From the NCBI GenBank assembly GCA_031276835.1, contig JAISMI010000001.1:1-10636 (forward strand): a stretch of 10,636 nt of DNA. The letters are read 5' to 3'. Shown piece after piece: positions 7,480 to 10,636 of this stretch. Numbering within the stretch: the first letter of the stretch is position 1; every line of letters begins with the position of its first letter. The notes below the pieces were generated by a model. That model was given only the letters and a program-made list of their open reading frames with translations, made no database searches and was not told the origin of the DNA. A program made the position numbers and the translations under genes. The stretch is from Holosporaceae bacterium. GTDB lineage: Bacteria > Pseudomonadota > Alphaproteobacteria > UBA3830.

Positions 7480-7587
7480 ATTCTCTTTAGTTCTTCCTTC
7501 TTCGCCTATATATTTGGCGTGGCAGTCATGTATGGCTCTGTCTATTTTATAGTATACTCCTTCACTATACATGGCTGTCGCTAACAT
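7480..7587 (-). pseudogene. Small gene with a lost 3' end, running antisense into HTH1
   Basis: The reading frame starts at 7587 (GGAG six bases before ATG) inside the end of the preceding 38-residue gene. It encodes MLATAMYSEGVYYKIDRAIH and then DCHAKYIGEEGRTKEN. No stop occurs where the HTH1 gene ends (7477). The frame instead continues antisense through all of HTH1 to 7120, producing hydrophobic sequence that looks like nonsense. The likeliest reading is a real small gene whose 3' end was replaced when the HTH1 end was joined here. A real 156-residue product is possible but less likely. I do not recognise the family. Confidence 0.45.
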
Positions 7588-7681
7588 CGTTCTCTCCTTC
7601 ATCGTATAAATCCTCAATCCAGGTAAGCAACTTGTTCCGTTCCTGCAATTGCAGCTCTTCTATTAGTTCTTTATCTAACAT
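7565..7681 (-). CDS. 38-aa acidic small protein, middle gene of a coupled trio
   Basis: The frame starts at an ATG inside the last codons of the upstream gene (10-base overlap) and ends with TAG at 7567-7565, beyond the start of the next gene. The product, beginning MLDKELIEELQLQERNKLLT and continuing WIEDLYDEGEND, looks like one amphipathic helix. GAGG stands six bases before the ATG. The overlaps at both ends argue for translational coupling and for a real gene despite its size. No family is recognised. Confidence 0.5.
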   Translation of the reverse strand: MLDKELIEELQLQERNKLLTWIEDLYDEGENDVSDSHV

Positions 7682-7829
7682 TGTCGCCCTCATATATGCT
7701 TCCAAGCCATTTCCACGTGTTATTATTCTCTTCCACAAGCTCGCGGCAAGCCTCGGCGACTTCTATATATTTTCTCTCCATTAAAAGATCAAACACTCTT
7801 AATTCCGCATCTGTCCAAATCTTCGTCAT
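7671..7829 (-). CDS. 52-aa small protein, first gene of a coupled trio
   Basis: The ATG at 7829 is preceded by GGAGGTAACA, a near-perfect ribosome-binding site. The product starts MTKIWTDAELRVFDLLMERK and continues with a helical stretch (EVAEACRELVEENNNTW). The WTDAE...LL pattern recalls small Myb/SANT-like or Gam-like helical starts (as in W-T-x-x-E-x-x-x-L), but this is too weak for an assignment. It is the first gene after the promoter at 7861-7888 and overlaps the next gene by 11 bases. Confidence 0.65.
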   Translation of the reverse strand: MTKIWTDAELRVFDLLMERKYIEVAEACRELVEENNNTWKWLGSIYEGDNVR

Positions 7830-7860
7830 TGTTACCTCCATTTACATTAAAACTATGTCT

Positions 7861-7888
7861 ATTATATATATTGAAATTATCATGTCAA
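7861..7888 (-). promoter_or_regulatory. Consensus sigma70-like promoter for the three-gene operon
   Basis: TTGACA (7888-7883), a 16-base spacer and TATAAT (7866-7861). The -35 context AGGTATTGACATGAT is nearly identical to that at 8931, showing shared ancestry of the control regions. Confidence 0.8.
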
Positions 7889-7943
7889 TACCTATTTATA
7901 TTATTTTGTTTATCATTCTGGAAATTGGGTTGAAAACATAAAC

Positions 7944-7972
7944 TTGACAACCTCTGGTTTCTTTTGTATAAT
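7944..7972 (+). promoter_or_regulatory. Consensus sigma70-like promoter for HTH2
   Basis: TTGACA (7944-7949), a 17-base spacer and TATAAT (7967-7972), a perfect match in both boxes. It lies 27 bases before the HTH2 start. It is back to back with the - strand promoter at 7861-7888, about 55 bases away. Confidence 0.85.
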
Positions 7973-7999
7973 ATCTCTAAATAAAGGGAAGAAAACGCA

Positions 8000-8194
8000 A
8001 TGAAAATAACTATGCAAGTAGACGGAGAAGAAGTTTGTGATGTTAGAGAGGTATCAGAACTCACAAATTTAAATCTAAATAAGATATACGAACTATTAAG
8101 ATATAATCTCTTTGTTAAGCCTATAGTTGTAAAAAACAAAAACTTCTGGAAGAAATCCGATATCGAAGAGTATATCGAAAAGTCTAGGAAATAA
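8000..8194 (+). CDS. AlpA/excisionase-like HTH protein, HTH2
   Basis: A 64-residue close relative of HTH1. Both open with MK-x-T-x-x-x-DG-x-E-V, share an HTH core (DVREVSELTNLNLNKIYELL), and end in an almost identical KNKNFWKKSDIEEYIEK. The first third and the recognition helix differ more than the C-terminal wing, as expected if each protein reads its own operator. GGGAAG lies a few bases before the ATG. It is divergent from the trio of tiny genes and convergent with the 69-aa gene, with only 6 bases between the stops. Confidence 0.88.
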   Translation: MKITMQVDGEEVCDVREVSELTNLNLNKIYELLRYNLFVKPIVVKNKNFWKKSDIEEYIEKSRK

Positions 8195-8200
8195 GGCATG

Positions 8201-8410
8201 TCACACCCCCAGATAACTATAATAGCTAAAAGCTTCCCAATCGATTTCTACGTCTAGATAATCTAAATCGTCTATGAAATTGTGAAACTTCCTCTCAGCC
8301 GCATAGAATTCTTGGCTTTTACTGCCAAATTCACGGAGAACTCGCCTTCTATTGAAAGATATTCTCTTCAGCTCCTTCAGCTCCTCTAAACTCATCTTCC
8401 GTTTCTCCAT
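8201..8410 (-). CDS. Hypothetical 69-aa charged protein
   Basis: A small, basic, probably helical protein, MEKRKMSLEELKELKRISFN at the start, then FYAAERKFHNFIDDLDYL and a tyrosine-rich end. GAGGAGGG five bases before the ATG gives a strong ribosome-binding site. It follows the DUF6876-like gene by 20 bases in the same operon. Its second half (YAxxK, D-L-x-Y-L, IDW...YY) weakly resembles the 67-aa protein at 10054 (YADKKKELGYYLRYL, GITFD), so the two could be distant relatives. No known family is recognised. Confidence 0.7.
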   Translation of the reverse strand: MEKRKMSLEELKELKRISFNRRRVLREFGSKSQEFYAAERKFHNFIDDLDYLDVEIDWEAFSYYSYLGV

Positions 8411-8430
8411 CTCATCCCTCCTCTATCTTT

Positions 8431-8844
8431 CTAATACTCGCCAGGACATATCATAATATGAAGCCCTTGCCCTAGCTCTCCTTCTTTAAACAAATAAAAT
8501 GTGTACTCTCCGCTCGGCAGGTCGACATAGGGTATGTTTTGCTCCACTACACACTTCATTTTGAAGTGAACTTCGTGCAAGATCCTAAAGAGTCCATCGT
8601 TGTTGCATTCCTTGTTCACCTTCAAATTCACTTTGAAAAAATAATCATCTATCTTTGCGATTTTCGGAATATAACTTCCCACAATATCTATGAGCCACTG
8701 TGCTTCAGCTTCTTTAACAAAATTCTTGACCCCATCCGTTACTACAAAATCTTTGCAAAGCGGAAACATTCGGTGATACTCACTTGAAGGCCAACAATCC
8801 GTTAATATATTTAATAGATGTCCGTAGTTAACTCCTTTTTTCAT
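8431..8844 (-). CDS. DUF6876-like phage/plasmid protein
   Basis: A 137-residue protein that fits the DUF6876 pattern found in phages and plasmids. The opening CWPSSEYHRMFPLCKDFVVT corresponds to the family's G-S-E-x-Y-Y-R-H...V-Y-T start. Then comes DGVKNFVKEAEAQWLIDIVG, matching the D-G-V-x-x-x-x-E-x-x-x-x-W-L-x-D core, and the end LHIMICPGEY matches the usual L-P-S-E-Y. The function of the family is unknown. The start at 8844 uses the shared AAGGAGTAAGAAG leader, and the promoter lies at 8903-8931. It is the first gene of a two-gene operon divergent from HTH3. Confidence 0.78.
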   Translation of the reverse strand: MKKGVNYGHLLNILTDCWPSSEYHRMFPLCKDFVVTDGVKNFVKEAEAQWLIDIVGSYIPKIAKIDDYFFKVNLKVNKECNNDGLFRILHEVHFKMKCVVEQNIPYVDLPSGEYTFYLFKEGELGQGLHIMICPGEY

Positions 8845-8857
8845 CTTCTTACTCCTT
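8842..8857 (-). promoter_or_regulatory. Shared ribosome-binding leader, copy 2
   Basis: AAGGAGTAAGAAGATG, identical to the leaders at 7121-7136 and 10255-10270. Confidence 0.85.
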
Positions 8858-8902
8858 TCTTATTTTATATCAGTAATATTTTATAATTACCATTATGATT
8901 GT

Positions 8903-8931
8903 AATATAATACCAGTAAGGCATCATGTCAA
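8903..8931 (-). promoter_or_regulatory. Sigma70-like promoter for the DUF6876 operon
   Basis: TTGACA (8931-8926), a 17-base spacer and TATATT (8908-8903), inside the shared AGGTATTGACATGAT context. The spacer contains TAC-CA-GTA (8910-8917), a possible operator half-site pair. Confidence 0.75.
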
Positions 8932-8986
8932 TACCTAATTAAGTTTTTTTTGTTATTTTTTTTTCTTTACAAATATAACCGTAAGG
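8911..8986. promoter_or_regulatory. Paired operator candidates between the DUF6876 operon and HTH3
   Basis: ACCAGTAAGG at 8911-8920 lies in the spacer of the - strand promoter. ACCGTAAGG at 8978-8986 lies in the spacer of the presumed HTH3 promoter. A single regulator binding both would control both directions. Confidence 0.45.
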
Positions 8987-8994
8987 AATACTCT
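8966..8994 (+). promoter_or_regulatory. Possible promoter of HTH3
   Basis: TTTACA (8966-8971), a 17-base spacer and TACTCT (8989-8994). The -35 is good and the -10 weak; a regulated promoter would fit. Confidence 0.4.
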
Positions 8995-9022
8995 TATTTC
9001 CAATGAAAAAAGATTAAGAGAT

Positions 9023-9211
9023 ATGAAATTTTTTGTAGATAACGAAAATTACGTAACATTGGAAGATGTAGAAAAGCTTGTAGGTTTAAAAGAAAGCTCT
9101 ATTTACATGCGTGTAAGATTTGGACATTTTCCCGAACCGAGAAAATTTGAAATACGTCAAGCCTGGAAACTATCCGAAATCGAAGAGTATATACAAAACA
9201 ATAAAAAATAA
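9023..9211 (+). CDS. AlpA/excisionase-like HTH protein, HTH3
   Basis: A 62-residue member of the same group. It contains YVTLEDVEKLVGLKESSIYM as the HTH, GHFPEPRKFEIRQAWKLSEI as the turn and wing with the classic G-x-F-P-x-P motif, and EEYIQNNKK at the end. A weak AAGAG motif precedes the ATG. It is divergent from the DUF6876 operon, and the ERF-like gene follows 58 bases downstream on the same strand. Confidence 0.87.
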   Translation: MKFFVDNENYVTLEDVEKLVGLKESSIYMRVRFGHFPEPRKFEIRQAWKLSEIEEYIQNNKK

Positions 9212-9214
9212 TGC

Positions 9215-9243
9215 TTGACGCCTACTTCTGGTTGCATTCTAAT
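9215..9243 (+). promoter_or_regulatory. Sigma70-like promoter for the ERF-like gene
   Basis: TTGACG (9215-9220), a 17-base spacer and TCTAAT (9238-9243), 27 bases before the gene. The stretch CTTGAC...CCT...CTGGTT resembles the HTH2 promoter at 7943-7960, suggesting a common origin or a common regulator. Confidence 0.6.
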
Positions 9244-9269
9244 TAATTAATGTAATTAGAGGTGGCAAA

Positions 9270-9659
9270 ATGGAAAATATAAATGAAATTGAGACAGTTA
9301 AAAAGCGCAATATATATGATAAATGGATGGAAGCGAAATGGAGAATTCGAAAAGAGGCTGAGTCTGACAGAGAAATGGGGATATGTTGTCCCGCAACTTT
9401 GATACCGGAAACAATGGATATTTTAAATGAATTAAGATTACTTGGTATATGTGATCTAAGTTCAGAGAATACGGTAACTTTGACGATTTTTAATGTCGAA
9501 AATCCAGATGAAAGATTGGTATTTTCTTGTAGTTGGATGCCATTCGGAGGACCTGTAGAGGCGTTTCAGGAAGATCAGCGTTGGATGCACAATAATAACT
9601 TCATGATGAAGTATATCTATTTAATGGCATTAGAGATTCAAGAACCAGCCTATAAATAA
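9270..9659 (+). CDS. Short ERF-like protein, divergent paralogue of the 5825 gene
   Basis: A 129-residue protein with a reduced ERF-type core. IPETMDILNELRLLGICDLS parallels MPQLHKIFNELGLYGVFSMT of the larger ERF protein. TLTIFNVENPDERLVFSCSW parallels its ATLKIYDSEDASQNPIEFTM. NNFMMKYIYLMALEIQE parallels DSYVKRYLYMDALELIE. It lacks the linker and C-terminal segment and about 25 residues of the core, and is about half the size of usual ERF proteins. It could be a working mini-annealase, a modulator that mixes with the larger protein, or a decaying copy; the frame is intact. GAGGTGG lies shortly before the ATG. Confidence 0.65.
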   Translation: MENINEIETVKKRNIYDKWMEAKWRIRKEAESDREMGICCPATLIPETMDILNELRLLGICDLSSENTVTLTIFNVENPDERLVFSCSWMPFGGPVEAFQEDQRWMHNNNFMMKYIYLMALEIQEPAYK

Positions 9660-9662
9660 AGA

Positions 9663-9690
9663 AGAGAAAAGCAGACCAAAGAATAATGGA
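9663..9690 (+). repeat. Detached copy of an HTH-gene 3' end
   Basis: Just after the ERF-like gene lies AGAGAAAAGCAGACCAAAGA and a few further related bases. They match the coding end of HTH4 (from 9951) and HTH5 (from 10560), but here no HTH gene precedes them. This is most simply a leftover from recombination between module ends. Confidence 0.65.
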
Positions 9691-9725
9691 AATCCCCTTA
9701 TTAATTTTTTTTATTAAATAAATAC

Positions 9726-9754
9726 TTGGTAATGTCTGCTTTAAATGTTATGTT
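9726..9754 (+). promoter_or_regulatory. Possible promoter of HTH4
   Basis: TTGGTA (9726-9731), a 17-base spacer and TATGTT (9749-9754), 29 bases before the start codon. The match is moderate. Confidence 0.35.
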
Positions 9755-9783
9755 TAGTTCTTTTTGTGAATTGAGTGGTTTAA

Positions 9784-9987
9784 ATGATACATATAGAAGA
9801 AGGCGATTATCTGGACTCAAAAGAAGTGGCTCAAAAGTTGGGAATAGCAGATAGTACCCTTTACATTAGAAGCAGAGCTAAAGAAATCCCTACGCCTCTT
9901 TCTTTGCCTGCTCGTATCTTCTGGAAACTCTCAGATATCGAAGCCTACCTAAGAGAAAAGCAGAGCAAAGAAGAAAGGAGTATGTGA
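9784..9987 (+). CDS. AlpA/excisionase-like HTH protein, HTH4
   Basis: A 67-residue protein with YLDSKEVAQKLGIADSTLYI as the HTH, then IPTPLSLPARIFWKLSDIEAY and a charged tail REKQSKEERSM. The C-terminal half is nearly identical to HTH5 in protein and DNA, while the recognition part differs (STLYIRSRAKE here, VTLWNWRNKGI in HTH5). It is the only one of the five without a divergent - strand operon next to it; the ERF-like gene precedes it on the same strand. The stop is two bases from the next start, and GGAG inside its end serves that gene. Confidence 0.87.
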   Translation: MIHIEEGDYLDSKEVAQKLGIADSTLYIRSRAKEIPTPLSLPARIFWKLSDIEAYLREKQSKEERSM

Positions 9988-9988
9988 T

Positions 9989-10120
9989 ATGGAAAAAGAA
10001 AATCATGGGATTAGAATAGGAGAAGGTTTGAGTGTAGATGCTGATGATATAGCTCATACCTTTATGTACTGCATGATAGTGTCGAAAGTAATTCCCTTTT
10101 CCTTTAGATACCTTAGATAA
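9989..10120 (+). pseudogene. 5' part of the IRIGEGLS gene, copy 1, apparently interrupted
   Basis: It starts two bases after the HTH4 stop with MEKENHGIRIGEGLSVDADD and runs 43 codons to TAA. The same beginning (MENNGIRIGEGLS) recurs directly after HTH5 at the window end. From about 10050 the frame enters the 3' end of the oppositely directed 67-aa gene, whose stop is at 10054, so the last twenty or so codons are antisense to that gene. The original gene was probably longer and lost its 3' part when the 67-aa module joined. The family is not recognised from so short a piece. Confidence 0.55.
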
Positions 10121-10257
10121 TATCCCAACTCTTTTTTTTTATCGGCGTAAGGCCTACTAGATGGGCCGTGCCAATTATAGATTATCCGCAATTCCTCGGA
10201 TAACCTATATACTTCTTCTTGCTCTATCTTTTCCATTTCTTGCTCTATCTTTTCCAT
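10054..10257 (-). CDS. Hypothetical 67-aa protein with duplicated start
   Basis: A small helical, charged protein: EEVYRLSEELRIIYNWHGPS followed by YADKKKELGYYLRYLKEKGI. The first 21 bases of the gene are perfectly duplicated in tandem, so the protein begins MEKIEQEMEKIEQEE. The shared AAGGAGTAAGAAG leader serves the first ATG. It may be distantly related to the 69-aa protein at 8201. The promoter candidate lies at 10287-10315. It is divergent from HTH5. Confidence 0.68.
   Translation of the reverse strand: MEKIEQEMEKIEQEEVYRLSEELRIIYNWHGPSSRPYADKKKELGYYLRYLKEKGITFDTIMQYIKV
10216..10257 (-). repeat. Perfect 21-bp tandem duplication of a gene start
   Basis: 10237-10257 and 10216-10236 are identical, each encoding MEKIEQE including the ATG. 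The copies have not diverged, so the duplication is recent. Confidence 0.9.
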
Positions 10258-10270
10258 CTTCTTACTCCTT
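10255..10270 (-). promoter_or_regulatory. Shared ribosome-binding leader, copy 3
   Basis: AAGGAGTAAGAAGATG, identical to the leaders at 7121-7136 and 8842-8857. Confidence 0.85.
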
Positions 10271-10286
10271 TATAAAGATTATCGTA

Positions 10287-10315
10287 ATTTAATCATACTG
10301 TATTATGAATGTCAA
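10287..10315 (-). promoter_or_regulatory. Promoter of the 67-aa gene with palindrome in the spacer
   Basis: TTGACA (10315-10310) in the shared AGGTATTGACAT context, a 17-base spacer and a weak TTAAAT (10292-10287). The spacer holds ATCATAC-T-GTATTAT (10292-10306), whose arms match at 6 of 7 positions, a good position for a repressor site. Confidence 0.6.
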
Positions 10316-10347
10316 TACCTTTTTTTTATTTTTTTTTATTTTTTTTA

Positions 10348-10376
10348 TTGTTTGTTTGTGTTACTTAATATATCAT
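10348..10376 (+). promoter_or_regulatory. Possible promoter of HTH5
   Basis: TTGTTT (10348-10353), a 17-base spacer and TATCAT (10371-10376), 20 bases before the ATG. Confidence 0.4.
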
Positions 10377-10395
10377 CTAAAAATGGAATGAAGTA

Positions 10396-10596
10396 ATGAA
10401 TGTTTTTAACGAAGAATTAATTACAGCTAAGGAAGTGTGCGACTTTTTAAGGGTTTCTCTGGTTACATTGTGGAATTGGAGAAATAAAGGTATATTCCCC
10501 AATCCTATCAAGATAGACCGAAAGCTTCTCTGGAAGAAATCCGATATCGAAGCCTACCTAAGAGAAAAGCAGGGAAAAGAAGAAAGTAGTATGTGA
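10396..10596 (+). CDS. AlpA/excisionase-like HTH protein, HTH5
   Basis: A 66-residue protein and the most typical AlpA-like member here: LITAKEVCDFLRVSLVTLWN, then RNKGIFPNPIKIDRKLLWKK with the G-x-F-P-x-P turn, then SDIEAYLREKQ. The stretch 10530-10552 is identical over 23 bases to 8146-8168 in HTH2, and the last third is nearly identical to HTH4. It is divergent from the 67-aa gene and followed two bases later by another IRIGEGLS gene start. Confidence 0.9.
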   Translation: MNVFNEELITAKEVCDFLRVSLVTLWNWRNKGIFPNPIKIDRKLLWKKSDIEAYLREKQGKEESSM

Positions 10597-10597
10597 T

Positions 10598-10636
10598 ATG
10601 GAAAATAATGGGATAAGAATAGGAGAAGGTTTGAGT
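10598..10636 (+). CDS. IRIGEGLS gene, copy 2, cut by window end
   Basis: Only 13 codons are visible (MENNGIRIGEGLS). The DNA matches 9989-10033 closely, including the spacing to the HTH stop and the preceding TATGTGATATGG. The full gene would show what copy 1 has lost. Confidence 0.6.
   Translation, partial: MENNGIRIGEGLS

Noticed and set aside
7885..8199. A - strand frame of 104 codons opposite HTH2
   Set aside because: It is the exact antisense of HTH2. Its similarity to the antisense of HTH1 only mirrors the similarity of the two HTH genes.
10316..10350. Long T-runs as a terminator
   Set aside because: No stem precedes them on the + strand; they are AT-rich spacer upstream of two divergent promoters.

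Overview
The window joins two very different regions. The left part (1 to about 4670) looks like the chromosome of an AT-rich alphaproteobacterium, possibly an intracellular lineage. This rests on the def-fmt gene pair, an alphaproteobacterial-looking RNase P RNA, a DUF4139 protein and a RodZ-like membrane regulator; the taxonomic call is an inference. The right part (about 5825 to 10636) is more AT-rich accessory DNA made of small phage- or plasmid-like genes. An IS110-family insertion sequence (about 4670-5824) sits exactly at the junction.

Layout, left: the 3' end of an MFS transporter; a DUF4139 exported protein, def and fmt on the + strand with almost no gaps; a short RodZ-like HTH/transmembrane gene convergent with fmt; rnpB on the + strand, closed by a perfect 13-bp P1 helix; a small exported protein of unknown function; then the IS110 transposase on the - strand. 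The transposase has a structured, roughly 200-bp leader that probably encodes its bridge RNA.

Layout, right: five small AlpA/excisionase-like HTH genes (HTH1 to HTH5; 7283, 8000, 9023, 9784, 10396), all on the + strand, recur every 0.6-1 kb. Four of them face away from a - strand operon of small cargo genes. These are an ERF-family single-strand annealing protein with a 159-aa partner; three tiny coupled genes; a DUF6876-like protein with a 69-aa partner; and a 67-aa protein. Each of these - strand operons starts from a sigma70-like promoter with the same TTGACAT -35 region, and three share an identical 16-nt ribosome-binding leader. The 3' ends of the HTH genes share DNA sequence with one another, and a loose copy of such an end follows a second, shortened ERF-like gene.

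The right-hand region is best read as an array of exchangeable modules, each made of cargo, a divergent control region and an AlpA-like regulator. They appear to have been duplicated and shuffled at conserved ends, leaving broken genes at some seams. Whether the HTH proteins repress their divergent neighbours, and whether the ERF protein drives the shuffling, are inferences that can be tested.
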